Below, piece by piece: positions 34,201 to 54,300 of a DNA stretch of 64,000 bases. Position numbers and translations under genes: made by a program. Position 1 is the stretch's first letter. Each line of letters begins with the position of its first letter. Source of the stretch: Campylorhamphus procurvoides. Its lineage: Eukaryota; Chordata; Aves; Passeriformes; Dendrocolaptidae. The stretch spans positions 751,116-815,115 of the forward strand of contig WBMV01006429.1 of NCBI GenBank assembly GCA_013396655.1, given 5' to 3'. The notes under the pieces were generated by a model, which saw only the letters and a program-made list of their open reading frames with translations, was not told the origin of the DNA and ran no database searches.

Positions 34201-37112
34201 TTGGATTTATTCTCTTCAAAGAACCTGGCAGTGTTGAAAAGGTGAATTTGAGCTTCATGTTTCAGATCCTTAACTTATAGGGGAAACTTTCCAGCTGGAG
34301 TTAACCATACCTAACTGTCTTTCAGGTTCTGGAACAGAAAGAACACAGACTAGATGGCCGACTAATTGATCCCAAGAAAGCCATGGCAATGAAAAAGGAT
34401 CCAGTGAAGAAAATATTTGTTGGTGGATTAAACCCAGAAGCCACAGAAGAGAAAATCAGGGAATACTTTGGAGAGTTTGGAGAGGTGTGTAATGTTATCC
34501 TACTAAACCCTGGAACATGTAGTCTCCAGTTGCTGTAGAGTTTACTAATAATTTTTGAGTTTCAAAGTAAATGAACTTCAGAAGTATCAAGGCTTCTGTA
34601 ACTGATCCAGAGGTTTTCCACCTTGAGAGCAAAGGTGGAACGTACTGCACTAGATGTTCCAGTGCTACTTGGATACCCTTGCCTTTAACTCAAAGAATTT
34701 TAGCTGATGTTAAAATTGAAGAGTTGTAAAATGGAAATCTCTGGTCTGAAGGCCAATGTTAGCATAGAAAGATGATTGCAGCTTTGGTGTTGCATAATAT
34801 GCAGAGAGGGGAAACTTAGAGTTTTACTGTCCCAAATGCCTTGCACTTAACTGTTCTGCTAAAAATACCAGTCTGAATATAACATTTCATGTCTTCAGAT
34901 TGAAGCAATTGAACTTCCAATGGATCCAAAGACCAACAAAAGGAGGGGATTTGTGTTCATCACTTTCAAGGAAGAGGATCCAGTGAAGAAAGTTTTGGAG
35001 AAGAAATTCCACAACGTCAGTGGAAGCAAGGTAGAAACTTGGATTGGTAACTTTTTGTCCAAGTTAGTAAGCACACCACCACTACGTCTATAACCTGAGA
35101 AGGTTTTTGTAGATCTCTTATGTCAAGGTACCAAATTTACAGTAAAGACAGCTTGCAGTTTACCCTGATGGTGTTCTGCTGTAAGTTCAGTCGTGCAGGC
35201 CACCAAGCTTCTTTGCCAATACTTGTGGCTTTAATGATTGCTGTGGTGTAGGTTCTTTTGTATAAAGCACCTAAACTGCATTCATTACATGTGGAGAAAC
35301 TGGCTTGTTCATGTGTCAGTGTAGCAGTACAGGCCATATCTGTTGACATGGCTTATTTTCAGCACAGAGCCCTTGCATAAATGCAAGCCTTAGAGACACT
35401 AACACTGTAAACAGCTGTCTGAAACTGGCTCTGCCTGGTGGGGGGCAGCTTCTGGTTCCTTCTCTCAGAAGCCCCTTCCTGCAGCCCCCCTGCTACCACA
35501 ACCTTTTCACGTCAACCCACTACAGGGATCCAGAGAGCAAATGTAAACTTACAGCAAACTGCACCTGGTTATGGGGAGAGTTGTAGGCGTGCTGGGAGAT
35601 GCTCTGAACTGCTGAGCAGTCATCTGAGGGAATAGCTGATGGAGAGAGGACTGGAGGCAAATGATGTGTGCAGGCTGGAGGGGTCCCTCTTGCCTTGCTC
35701 TGGGGGCAGTGCTGACTGCACACATAACTTCAAAGCCCTGTTATGTTGGGTCATAGTGCCTGACACATTGCATTAGATTGCACTTAGACTGGTTTTGACA
35801 CAGCACAAAATAAACTTTGGCAAAGGTAATGCACTGATCAGGTCACTGCTTAGCAGTGAAGTTTGTTTTCAGGAGAGATGCCAAGGAAGCGGAGAAATTT
35901 CGGTATCTCCTAACTGTGGCTTGTTGGATCATAGGGATTATAAAAAGGTCCTGTGGTGAAGAACTCCAAACCAGACCTGCTCAAGTGCTGTTCCTTTTGC
36001 AGCAGCAGCAGCTTTCATCTTGGCCTGTGCACAGATTCAGGAACTGGGCAGCTTGAGCTGCAGCCTGGGAACCTGTACTGGGGAACATCAATTCTGGCTG
36101 GTTTTAGCTGTTAGTATTTGATAAGCAATGATTTCAAGTGTTGGTAGGGGTGTGCTGTACAGTCCAGCCACATGCACTGGTGGATGTGGTGGGCAAAGGC
36201 TGCCAGGCAGACTCATTCTGGTGCCTTTCTCTGAGCCTTGTTCATTCAGTGCAGCTCAGGTGAAGTGGTCTGATGATAGCAAGAGCCTTGTCTTGGAGGC
36301 TGTGCCAGGTGAGAGGACAGCCTTGTGGCACCTACCCGAGTGGTGGCATCAGCACCTTTCCCATGAGGAAACTGATGGCAGGGAATAGGCAGGATAAAAT
36401 GCCCTGAAAGCAGTGGCCTCTCTGAGGGGCTGGCAGCGACTTACCTTTGCCCAGGTGGCACAGTAAATCAGACAGTGCTGCCCACCTGACAGGAGCACAG
36501 CATGCCCACCTCCTTTGCCTCCAGAGGAAGCTCTGGATTTCCCAGGAGCTCAGCTTGGGCACTGCTGCTCTTAAGACACTTGACACGCTCTCCCTTTCTC
36601 ATTTGCAGTGCGAGATTAAGGTAGCACAGCCAAAAGAAGTGTACCAGCAGCAACAGTTCAGCAGTGGCGGAGGAAGAGGTAGCTATGGAGGAAGAGGCAG
36701 AGGTGGAAGAGGCGGCGGTAAGTACCACACACACTACTTTAGTATGGACACATTCTAAATAAGTTGTGTGTACTAAAATGGGATTTTGTGGATGGTTTTC
36801 CCTTCTATAGCTCAAAGTCAAAATTGGAATCAAGGTTATGGCAATTACTGGAACCAGGGTTATGGGAATCAAGGATACGGCTATCAGCAAGGTTATGGTG
36901 GCTATGGAGGCTATGATTATTCAGGATATGGGTATTATGGATATGGACCAGGCTATGATTACAGTAAGTAAAGAGAACTGTATTGGGTATAAGCAAGCGT
37001 AACTAATTAGCAGTTTAATGCATTTGTTCTCTTGTTCATAGGTCAAGGCAGTGCAAATTATGGGAAGACACCAAGACGTGGTGGTCATCAGAATAACTAC
37101 AAGCCATATTGA
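31206..37112 (+). CDS. HNRNPAB: HNRNPAB, heterogeneous nuclear ribonucleoprotein A/B (exon 1 damaged by N)
   Basis: Seven coding exons: 31,206-31,273, 34,073-34,241, 34,326-34,484, 34,899-35,030, 36,609-36,717, 36,811-36,963 and 37,042-37,112. All have GT/AG introns and compatible phases, giving 286 aa as assembled. RRM1 (about 25-99) has RNP2 MFVGGL and RNP1 RGFGFILF (64-71). RRM2 (about 109-183) has IFVGGL and RNP1 [10 protein letters not shown] Gly/Arg-rich linker ([12 protein letters not shown]) and a Gly/Tyr-rich tail ([13 protein letters not shown].., ending HQNNYKPY) follow. The family binds RNA and single-stranded DNA in the nucleus, shuttles to the cytoplasm, and acts in splicing, mRNA transport and transcription. 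[18 protein letters not shown] directly follows a single N at codon 5. Mammalian orthologs have about 50 further acidic/Ala/Gly-rich residues there, so N-terminal coding sequence is probably missing. RRM1, RRM2 and tail spacing exclude HNRNPD and HNRNPDL less strongly than the distinctive N-terminal [15 protein letters not shown] and the synteny do. Confidence 0.96.
31219..31219. other. HNRNPAB: Single N inside HNRNPAB codon 5
   Basis: This N falls between MSEA and NGAEGDQ, exactly where orthologs have a GC-rich alanine/glycine/glutamate segment. As written it keeps the frame (exon 1 is 68 nt). It probably marks a collapsed or unsequenced GC-rich gap rather than one ambiguous base. Confidence 0.75.
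36811..36963 (+). other. HNRNPAB: HNRNPAB cassette exon (153 nt, in-frame)
   Basis: The exon is 153 nt, a multiple of three, and enters and leaves in phase 1. Skipping it removes 51 residues of the Gly/Tyr-rich tail without a frameshift. Mammalian HNRNPAB is known to have long and short isoforms differing in this part. The encoded sequence is tyrosine-rich and low-complexity, of the kind associated with phase separation. Confidence 0.75.
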
Positions 37113-37710
37113 TCAAACTTATTCAGGTATGCAGTGGCATGGTCTCTTTTGGAAAATGACTGCATAGGTTTTGTATACAATGCTGTAGATGGATACTTCA
37201 GTTCTGTACCAAATTTAACTTTACAATAAATTTCTATGGCCTGTTAAATGTGCATCTTACTTGGAAGAGCTCCCTGGAAATGTTTTACATGTTTAATACT
37301 TACAGATAATTAGTTGTCTAGACAGTGTGGTGTGTAAATTTCAGCACTGCTGAAGATATTAATTAATGATTTTATTAATAGGTTAAACTGAAACTGATTT
37401 TGAGGGTCTGCTTAAAGCTGCAGCTCTGCATCTAGGGACTGCCTCTTGGAGTTAACTGTGGACTCTGCATTACTCCAGTTGTACAGAATGAGATGCATCT
37501 TAGGGAACCAGTGTCACTTTCCACCTTTTTATTTTGTATTGTTTTTGTGTCATACATTTCCTGTAATGGAAGTGTTAATTTTACTGTACTTTTTGGTACC
37601 TTTTTGGAATCTAATGTATTGTAAGGTATTTTACATGTGTTCTGATTCACCATGACATGGATATTGAAGCTATCCTAGCTTTTGAAATAAAAAAGGCCTA
37701 ATCTAGTGTC
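37113..37710 (+). other. HNRNPAB: HNRNPAB 3' UTR with two AATAAA signals
   Basis: The 3' UTR begins after TGA at 37,110-37,112. AATAAA occurs at 37,225-37,230 and again at 37,686-37,691, suggesting alternative polyadenylation. A donor-like 'attcag|gtatgc' occurs 14 nt after the stop, consistent with an optional 3' UTR intron as seen in related hnRNP genes; splicing there is unproven. Confidence 0.7.
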
Positions 37711-40700
37711 TTGTGCCATTCTTCAGCTTATGTATTAGTAGAACACCAGTATCCTGTTCCCAGAACTTAGCTCATGGCAGTACCTTGATAGGTGAAGAGT
37801 TGTGCTTAAATGTCTTCAATCTCAAAACTTAGAAGGCTTGTGTTGGTAGTTGTGCTCAGTTGCAGTTAAGTGGCAGCTAAAACCTGCAGTCACTTCTGCC
37901 TGGAGGTAGTGGAGGAGAGTTCAGGGGAGAAGGCCCTGCTGTTGTGGAGGCTGTGCTGGTGAGCTGATGGCTCGTGCTTTAGGGGCTCTGTAAGTGTGTT
38001 GGTGTCTGCATTGGGCTCTGCTAGGAGGAGCCAGAGGGGCAGGTTTCACACAGGCTAGAGAGTCTGGACAGCACTGCAGGAAGGAGCTGGGCTGCACTGC
38101 CTTTGGGTTTCACTGGCTCCAGTCTCAGACTGGTCTACACGTTGCTAGCAGTATGTATGGACCTGGCCTTGAAAGGCAGGTTGGACAGACATTGCATTAC
38201 GAATGCAAAGGTGAATTTTTGCAGCCTTTTTGTGTACCAGAAGGGCTAAAAGAACTTCCACTACAGTTGTGAGTGGAAAGAACATCTCTTTCTCTACAGA
38301 TGAGTGACCAGCTAGAAATATGCTTTACTTTTTTGAATAGTTAACTATTTTAAGGCAATAACTGTCACATGATTTGCCTGTCTTGTTGCAGAATAGTCCC
38401 AGGCTCAGATTTATAAATAATTAGCAAGCTCTGCTGCACAAGGTAAACCTCTAATCGTTGTTGCAGTGATCAATTTGATTTTTGTTTTCCTTTCAAAGCT
38501 AAAACATGACCATTTTTTTTCATTGTAATAATTTCTCTTTGATGCCCAGAAGTGGAATCAAACCAAGTAACTAAGACAAAAAATAAACAGATGTTACTAG
38601 TGACATTTTAAATTATTTTTTTTTAACAAGAGATGTAACTATTTCTGCAGGGACTATAATCTGCTGCTCCCTGCTGGCTGCCTGTGAAAAGGAAAATGTG
38701 CTTGTGAAGTTAAAAATCTGTAAGACTCTTACAGGGTTAACTGGAAATCTTGAGTATTAAAAAAAAAATGAATCAGATTTTGAATCTGAGGTTTGCCAGC
38801 TTTACAGCTGGACCATGTATATTCCACTTGCAAAAAAAAAAATTGCAGACCACTGAAACAAATGAGTACAGTATTTAAAATTATTACTGTCTCAGGATTT
38901 AAATTATTTGTTGCATACTTTTACTGGTTTTCCTGTGAATTAAGGGGTAGCAGAGGACTTTTCTAGCAAGCACCTGGCCCTCCAAGGGGAAAGTTGCATG
39001 GTACCAGGACCATTCTGCTGCTGTCTTTGTGGCCTAGCAAGAGTTTGTCAGCTGGCTGTACTTTGTTGGTTTTTGGAAGCAGGTTCTCAGGTAATGCTTC
39101 TTGACAGGTGCTGTGGCCTTAGGCAGAAACTGAGGATACTGGTACTTAAATGCAGAGCTGGCTTTTCCCTTTCTTCTTCATATGAAAAGTTTATGATTCA
39201 AGAACAGGTTCTTGCCTGGTGAAGGCAAAGGTGTGTACACGAGGTGGTTGTTTATGGCTCTAATTGAATCTGAATTCACTAATGCTTCTTGGCTGTTTCT
39301 TGAGGACAGACTGTAAGAACTGGTTTGGGAGCCATGGCCCTCAGCTGGCTGCTCCTCTGACACTTGATGTGAGGAATTTGGGACTGAGGTTTTTGACTTA
39401 CTGTGGTTGCTGATGCTGTTTGTTGAATAGAGTGCTCCTAGGGACCTTGTTATGACACTGGAGGCAGAAAGTGGTCAGAAGAGCCTGGGAAGGACTGGGT
39501 GTACTGGCAGCTAGAATGGTGTTTGCATAGGCAGCTGCAGGTTTAAACAAATTAGAACACCCATTGGCTCATCTTAACTTGAAAAAGTCATAACCTGAAA
39601 GAGCATGAATTTAGAGAATGTTAGTTTGTAGTAGCCACTGGAAAGCTATTCCTTTATAATCAGTTTTAGATACAACTGCTTGAAATAAAAGGCAATTCCA
39701 CACTGCCAGAGTTGAGACAAGCTCTTGTAAAATTTATTTCCCCTAAAGCTTTTACTAAAAACAAGATAACGGAAAGTAACAAAATCAAAGATGACTTATC
39801 TGGTCTAAGACATGCCAGGAGGAAGATTAAATGTGCATTATTACAGTAGAATAATGTTTCTTAGTAGTAGATCTTGAACATTGTTTGGAACCTATGGAAA
39901 GAAAATACTGTTATGTCTTTTTGTAAAAGTATCATTAAAAGAAATTACTTCTTTGCCTCATTTTCGCTTACATTACATGTAAGTGTCTTACAAGTACTGT
40001 ACTTGGGAAGAGGCTTTTTGCATTCTTGGTTTCCTGTAGAGAATAAAGGCATTTTTCTTGCTTAGTTTAGATTACAGACAAGCACATTAAGTCATTAGGC
40101 CTCTAAGTTACACTGGCAATGTTAAGTAATCATTCTGTTCCTAGGAATAAGTAGTATAAACAGCTGTATGTCTCTCCATTAACTTGCTAAATAAAATATT
40201 AACACATTTTTCTTGTGCCTGCTATACTAATATTACACTGGATTAAAGGCAGATTCCTGCTTAGCTCAGGGCTGTAGCACTGTGAATCTCTGGGTGGTTG
40301 AGGCCACCAGAGATTGCATTGGTGACACTGATCACAGTAGGTACATTCCTGTCCTACTAGCTAGAGTTTTACTAAACACTTGGTTGTCTTTTAGTCAGAG
40401 GAGGTTGAACAAGTCCTAAGTGTACCAAAGGGTGTTGTTATCAAGGTGGTAACTCTCAGTGTACACTGTACTCAGGAGTGTGTGGCAAACATGAGTTGCA
40501 GCCAGATGTTCTCTCAGCAGCCTCTGGAGGAGCCTCAACACATGAAGACTCAGGAGGCTTTAAGGCTTGACAAAACTCAGTCTTACCCTGATGGCCACAC
40601 ACTTTTGAGTAGAGGGGTAAATTGATGCTTAAGCATGAGATACCAGCCACGAACCTGAAATGATCCTACTGAGTAGTCAGAAAGGCTCAAGAGAACAGAA

Positions 40701-41251
40701 GGCAATACTGTTTCCAAGTCAGATGTTAGGTAAACCACAAAAGCACTACTTACAGCTCTTCATAAAGCTAGTATAAAGTTAGTATAAGTGAAAGATCCCA
40801 AACTGGCATGCAGATGCCCTGATGGGAGGTAAGGGTTGATCTGCTAAGAAGTAGTTCTGCAGGTGGACCAGCTTCTGTCTGGAGACTGTAGCACTGAGCA
40901 TAAAAGCTCTGTGTTTGTGTTGGTGTCATTTGCATGCCAAGGGTTAAACACAGTCTGTCCCAAAGCTCCCCAGACAAGCACAGCATGCTCTGGTGTAGTC
41001 ACGTCTGGGACATGTTGGACCTTGCTTACAAGCAAATGAGCACCCACAGTGTTCCTGGGAGTGTCAGACTGATAGAAAGTAGCTGTGAATGCCAGATGTG
41101 CACAAGTCTGGGCCGTGCCTGAAATTCCTGCAAGCTAACCTCAAGGAGAGCATCTCTGAGGAGGCTTCATTGTGACAATGCTCAGGAAGTTATAGTTAAG
41201 AACCTTAGCTTTTAAATAGTACTGGGTGACTATAGATAAATAAATACCTGC
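37711..41251. other. Interval between convergent HNRNPAB and PHYKPL
   Basis: No coding exon was recognised. The right part should hold the PHYKPL 3' UTR (minus strand). The clearest minus-strand AATAAA is at about 39,733-39,738, about 1.5 kb past the stop codon, so the site actually used is uncertain. Several plus-strand AATAAA words occur too. The sequence is AT-rich and without repeats that I recognise. Confidence 0.55.
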
Positions 41252-48083
<6,832 letters not shown>

Positions 48084-48245
48084 GGCCGGGACGGGAAAGC
48101 AGAGAGCAGAGAGCAGAGAGGAGAGGGCAGGGCAGGGAGGGCAGGGCAGGGGCTGCTCCGCCTCCTGCGGGGCCGGGCCGGGCCGGGGGCGGGACCGGCA
48201 GTGTCGGGACACGGGAGCGGCACGGGAACACCCCGGGAAACAGCC
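48084..48245 (-). promoter_or_regulatory. PHYKPL: PHYKPL CpG-rich promoter
   Basis: A GC-rich, CpG-dense stretch just upstream of the PHYKPL start codon, with GC-box-like 'gggccgggccgggccggggg' and 'gggcgggaccgg'. No TATA box was seen. It includes a purine-rich (GCAGAGA)n / GGGCAGG tract at about 48,100-48,150. It has the form of a TATA-less housekeeping promoter. Confidence 0.6.
48100..48152 (+). repeat. Purine-rich simple tract
   Basis: Units of 'agagagcagagagcag' followed by 'ggcagggcagggagg'. This low-complexity G/A sequence lies within the PHYKPL promoter and may have hindered assembly there. Confidence 0.8.
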
Positions 48246-48345
48246 TGGGAACCACCCGGGAACACGCCCAGCCCTCCCACAGGGGGTTCGGGGGGCCTGG
48301 CACAGCCAGCCCACCCTTTGGAACACTGAGAGTCATCTGAGGGGT
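48245..48345 (+). repeat. Block copy joined to the PHYKPL promoter
   Basis: This is identical or nearly so to the first ~100 bp of 47,914-48,031. It continues directly from the promoter sequence without an N on its left, and ends at N 48,346. Confidence 0.85.
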
Positions 48346-48346
48346 N
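48346..48346. other. Single N (assembly join)
   Basis: This N lies between two overlapping copies of 'ctgagagtcatctgaggggt', as expected of two contig ends that overlap but were not merged. Confidence 0.8.
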
Positions 48347-48383
48347 CCTGAGAGTCATTTGAGGGGTGAGCCCAAGGGTAGAG

Positions 48384-51300
48384 GTGTCACTGCTTATCAG
48401 AAGTCAAACCTGCTGTTTCTGTGTTGTGCCCCCGTGTTTGGCAGAGAAATGTGCACCTGGCTGACTGTAGGAGATAATCATAGGACAGGCAACAGTTAGG
48501 ATTAAAAGAGGAAATACTGTCGTCACATTAGAATGGCTATTCCTCTGTTCCTGTTTGACTGGACTTACCTAAAGAAAAATTAGGGAGATTGCCAGAAAGG
48601 ATGTTCTGGGATGGGTTGAGTTCTGCTCCTGTAGGTGTTGTATCCCATAACCAACAGATTCCTTCTAAAAAATGCCACATTTTCTTTCAAGTACATGTTC
48701 CCATTCTTCTGCTGAGATCTGTTAAGATGTTTTTCTAAAGAAAGCAGACCCTTCTGAAATTACACCTGGCAGACTTTGCTGACTAGCTATGGCCACCAAA
48801 AAATTATCTCTAGCTGCAATTGCTTGATAGGCACAGGAGCAATTTAAATTCTGTGTAATACAGAGAATGCAAAACCAAATTGCTGTGCACTTGTAGATTG
48901 AACTTCAGAAGTCAAACTCAGTTGTGTCATAAAAGTCAGGTTTGATGTAACAAAAGAGAGTGGAGAAAAAGTTAATAATGGCTGTTAATCTTTATTTGAA
49001 CTCTTGTCTGGTTAAGATATTTACTGGCTATTTATAATAACACCCTGAACATTTACAATTTGGAAAGTTCACTCTTGGTTACAAATGCAGAGTTCATTAT
49101 ACATATTCACACAACTGTAGAAGTAATCTGTACAGAGAGACCCTTTTTTAAAATCTAGTCTTTGCTTTCATTTAAAAAAAGCATGAGAAGAATTATTTGT
49201 TGAGGTCTCAGGGTAATGTATTGTCCATTACAGCTTTAACCTAGAAATACATGATGCAGTACTAATTAATACCATTTTAACATGTTAAAACAATGGATAA
49301 GAAATACTGTTATTAATGCCTTCATTTTTAAAGGAGTTGTTCCCCAAAGAAATGAGTAAATAGAATACTTTTCATGGCACATACATGATTAAAAAAAAAT
49401 CACAAAGTTTGCAAATAGAGATGTTAAGTACATTTTCCTGTATTTTTAATATCTATATATAGATTTAGGCAGCTTTGTATAGAATACCATGTAAATACAT
49501 TCAAAACAAAACTAATTTTGGCCAGGTGTCCAAACTGCACACACACAGAAAGCCCTTTCTCCTCTGAGCAGCCTCCCTGGAGTGATGCAGCCACTCATAA
49601 ATAAGGGACACTTGCATAACCTGGTAGAGGATTAAGCGCTAATATTTGTTTCAAAACAAACACAGAGAAGGCACACATTGCATTATTTTTCTAAACTGTA
49701 TACAAATAAGTAAGATTTTCAGTCAGATTTTACATACCAGCAGGTACAGGCTCTCCAATGCTGGTGTACATCCAGTTTTGTCATATTTCTATGTCCAAAG
49801 AAATGGACATAGAGCATGTTTTGACTGTGCTATTTTGTGCTGAGCATTTGCCATATTGAATATTTGTTTGTTGTTTTCTGGGATAGCAGAAAAAGAACCC
49901 CAAATATTAACACAAAAAGTAGCTGTTAGGAAGTTGTCTGTAGAAGTGCACTCTAGGACACAAACCAGCAAACACAAGAGGGGTGCAGCACCCACCCCAA
50001 CTGGTGGCAGCTCACTGCCTCTAATGCTAAACCCAATTCAGTGGGGGACATGGGGGGTCTGCTTTGCCACACCAGGGCCTCATTTGTCATGTCACTGCAG
50101 AGATGCAGGTTTGATATGCACACACCTCGAAATGCACTTCTCAAATGCAGTGTTTAAAGCAGCAAGTGGTATTGGAGTCATTTACAGATCCTCGGACTGT
50201 CTCCATTTTAAGTTTCTGCTCATTAATATCCACATTATATAAGAAACCACACGCTTGACACACAAGTGACTGTTCCATGAAACTATGCAACTATGAGGCA
50301 ACTTCAACAGGAATTAATTGTTCTAAGAGACAGGAAAACCACAAATGTTACTGATGTATTTCTTACTCTGCTCTCTTGTCAATAATTCAGCTCCTTACGC
50401 ATGGAAAACTCCTGTTCCCAGCTTTCCTGTGGCTTCCCCCAGGCTCTCTGCAGTGGGACACAATAACACAATCTATTAACTCCTCCCTCCATTCATTTCT
50501 AAGTGTCAGGGTTTCAGCACTCCCTTCAGCTGCAGGTTACACAACAGTGACACTTCCCTTGTGTTGTGCCATCTGATGGGACATCACCACACCGAGAAGC
50601 TGCAGGAGATCACCTGGGCTGGGAAACTACTGTAATTCTTAGCTTACAAATGATCCTCAGGGAAAATAAAGTTTAGGAAATGGATTTGTTACTCACTGGT
50701 TTGTTTCAGTCTGCAATGGACTCCCCGAAGCAGAGCTGTGAGTATTTCAAACAAATCCAGATTATGGCCAGGTTCAATGCAGTGCCAGGGACACAATTAA
50801 TTAAAAGCCAGGTGACTCCAGCAAATGACACTGAGACTGGACTAACCAGAGTGACCAGATGTTTCTCTCTGCCCCCTCCTTTTTAAAAAAAAAATAATTA
50901 AAACCCCCCACTGTTACAAAAGAGTCCAAGTTACATTCCTACATAAACACTGTCCTGTGGGGTTGGCAAGGTCAGTGTGTGCCAGTCACTGCCTTGGCCA
51001 GCAAAAGTGTCTTAGGCCTCTAGAAATTACCCAGGTATTTCCTGTTTCTTTTGAAAGTCTCCCTGGTTGAACAGCTGGAAGGCTGTTACTAATATTTTTG
51101 CATATCTTAAATATAAATGTTTTCTCTAAGGAAAACAATTCAAAGCTTTCATGCCCAAAATTTAAAAAATGGAAATGTGACATATAAACCTCTATAGGTA
51201 GATTTTATTTGTGTAACACTTTAAATTATCTGGGCAACAGTGGGACTGAAAAAACAAGGGAGAGTATGATGGTATTTCCCAAGGAAGAAATACCAGATTT

Positions 51301-54300
51301 GGGGAAAACAATAGAATATTTTATCTGCACTGCTGTCCTACAAATATCAGCTCAAACCACAGAGTTATGCAAAAGTCATGCCTGCCTCTCTCTGTGCTGT
51401 CAGTTAAGGGACAGTGTCACAGCCTAAAATTTATATTAAAATATCTCCTCTGGAGGGCAGCATTGAATCAGCATCCACCGAGAGGAACTCTGGTACACCT
51501 TTATAACACACATTATATTGACAGGCCAGGGAGGCACACGGGGAGTTCTTTAGCATCAAGAGAAAGCTGGAAATTTCTAGGATCAACTTAAATTTTAAAT
51601 TAAAATATAATTTCATTATTTTAATTAATTGTGCATTACAGTGGGTGAGTTCTTCCATTCTTGTCCCAGAGCTTGCTCTGTTTGGCTGACTGCAAAACCA
51701 TATGTATAAAACTTTACCCTGGGTACTGGGTTCCTGCAACAATCTTAAATAAATGCACAGGTCAGCCTGTGCCATTCCCTGTGGATTGCTCTGTGTCACT
51801 GCACGGGGTGCCTGGGGATGCTGAAACCTCCCCTGTGTTTTGCTGGTTTGCTTAAGAACTTTAAATGCTGAATTTTTGAAATTACACAACACAAAAGCTC
51901 ACCTAAATACTTCATCTACTGGTTTCTTAAAGACAAAGCACACCAGAAAGTCGCTTACCATTAAAAGAAACATTCTTATTTTTAAATACACAGGAGAAAA
52001 ATCCATATGGAAATAAATTCATCACCATTCTATGTACAGCAAATGTCAGAAGCAGTGCATGCAGGACAGGCAGCTCCCCCATGGCAATAAAACAAAGCAC
52101 GTGGCAACATCTTGATGATTGGTTTTTTAAAGTAAAATTTTGGTGTGTTGACACTTGGAAACAGTCTCAGTTTGGAGTCAGATCAGGATTTCTCTGCCAC
52201 CTGTTTCATAATCCAGAGAAATATTCCAGAACTCACTGGCCAAGCCACGATTCAGCTGCAAAACTCATAATTAATCTCACTTGTCCCCTCCAGCACAGGC
52301 CAAATCATCGGGTTCACACCCTGGCACGGGCCCTTGGGAGCTGCCAGCACTGCTGCACTTACACATGGGGGGTTTTCTGGGTCCCTCTCCCCCAAATCAT
52401 CCCCCCAGAGTGCTCCCCACACCTCGAGTTGGGTGCAGCATCACCATCCTGGGGCACCAGGACTGCCACAGCCACAGTGAATGCATTTGTAGGGGTTTCC
52501 AGTGAGTTCTGGTGCCCTTAGGATTCAGTTTGGAACTTTGCTTCCTACAGCAAAGTGTTAGGGAGAGGATGTTGGTAGCAACTGCAAAGATAATTGTTAG
52601 CCACAATTTTAACTAGAACAAGCTTTAAAGAAAGCTGCTTGTCCTCTGCTCCAGGGCAGCAGGCAGGGCTGGTTAGCTTAACCTAATGGAAACCACCACG
52701 CTCTCACAGGCATTTGAATTAGGTGAAGGAATTTTGTTTTGTAAACCAGAACACAAAAATACTTTTGTCTGCGTTTGAGGTTCCCCCAAGATCAGTAACT
52801 TCAGTGTGTTACCCAGAATGTCTGTTGGTGAATCCATGAAATCAACATACCAACTATTTTAGTGATGGAGGAAAATGGGCCCTTCAGTCCCAGACTGACC
52901 CACATTTCGTAAGCATCAGCAGCCTCCCTGCCCATCATCTTTATTGCTACTGACATATAGTGGTAACATTTAGCTGCATTTCAGAATTGCTGTGAAACAG
53001 CCTCGCATTCTTTCAAACCAGAGAGGAAAACAAGAGAGGTTTCCTGGGGAAAAAGTGCCCCATGCTTTGGGAGAGGCTGAGATCGTGCCTGAGTCTGAGC
53101 AGGACTGCCAGTGCTACCTAAAAGTAAAATCTGTCTTCGTGAGCTATTCACAAACTCAGAAGTATTCAAAAAGACCCACATAAACATTTTCATATGGAAG
53201 GAGAAAATAATCAACTGGTCTGGCATGAATTTGCTGAGCAAAGCACATCTTTTTTTGACTTGCTGCAGTAAGATCATGACTGCTCTATGTTTAACAACCT
53301 ACTCCTCTAAATATGTGTGTGTGGAAGGCACATGGAAATCCAAACACATTCCCTCTTACACTGTGCAATCAGTTCAAAACCCAGCAGTCCTTCTAATACA
53401 CTCTGTTGGTCTGAATGATACGATTGCTAATCACAGAATGGTGTGGGTTTGAAGGAACTTTAAAGGTCATGTAGTTCCAAGCCCCTGCCATGGGTACACT
53501 CAGTTCAGAGTGTACCAAGTGTGTGATCCCAGCTGGGCACCAGGAGGGCCTTCAGTGCTGATCACGGGCTGTGCCCTGCCCTGCTCTGCCCTCCACAGGT
53601 CATGGCAGGGGGTGGTGGAGGAGATGTCCCACCCCAGGCCTTGGAGCCTGGTCAGTTCCTCCCAGGCTGGAGGATCCTGGTGGGGCTGGGGGGGGCAGAG
53701 GCCAGAGGAGGGAGTGCACCCAAGTGTCTGCTCTGTGCAGGGTGGGGCAGCAAGGAGATCTGACCATCCCTGGCTGCTGCAGGGGCAGGGATGAACCAAC
53801 CCACGGGCATCCTCCTGGCAATTCCCAAAGGTCAGCACCTGGGGGTTGGATACCCGTGCCAGGAAGATGATTCCAGCCTTCCTTCATGGGAATGCTGTGA
53901 GTGGTCAGGCTGTGCCTCAGGGATGGGGAGGAACCACTCCAGGTAGGAGGTTGAGGTGATTCCAAACAAGCTCTTCCTCATTGCCAACAAAGGTCCTGGG
54001 TGCTGTGGCAGCAGAGCTCTGTGCTGGGAGGGGGACGGTGAGGAGCAATAGGTAAAGCACTATTCTGGTATTCTGTGTCAATGTTTTGCAGGCCTGGCAG
54101 TGGTCACAGTTGATGCCTACAAGCACTGGATATTCCACAAGTTGAAGACGGAATACTGACTTGTTTACCTGAAGATAATAGGACTTCGGGGTATTTCCTC
54201 AGAGAAAATATAAATTTTAATATAATTTCATAAGCTTTGGAGGTTAGCTTGTCTTGTAGCTTCAGTGATATCAAACTTCTTCAAGTAGGAGCTAGATAGA

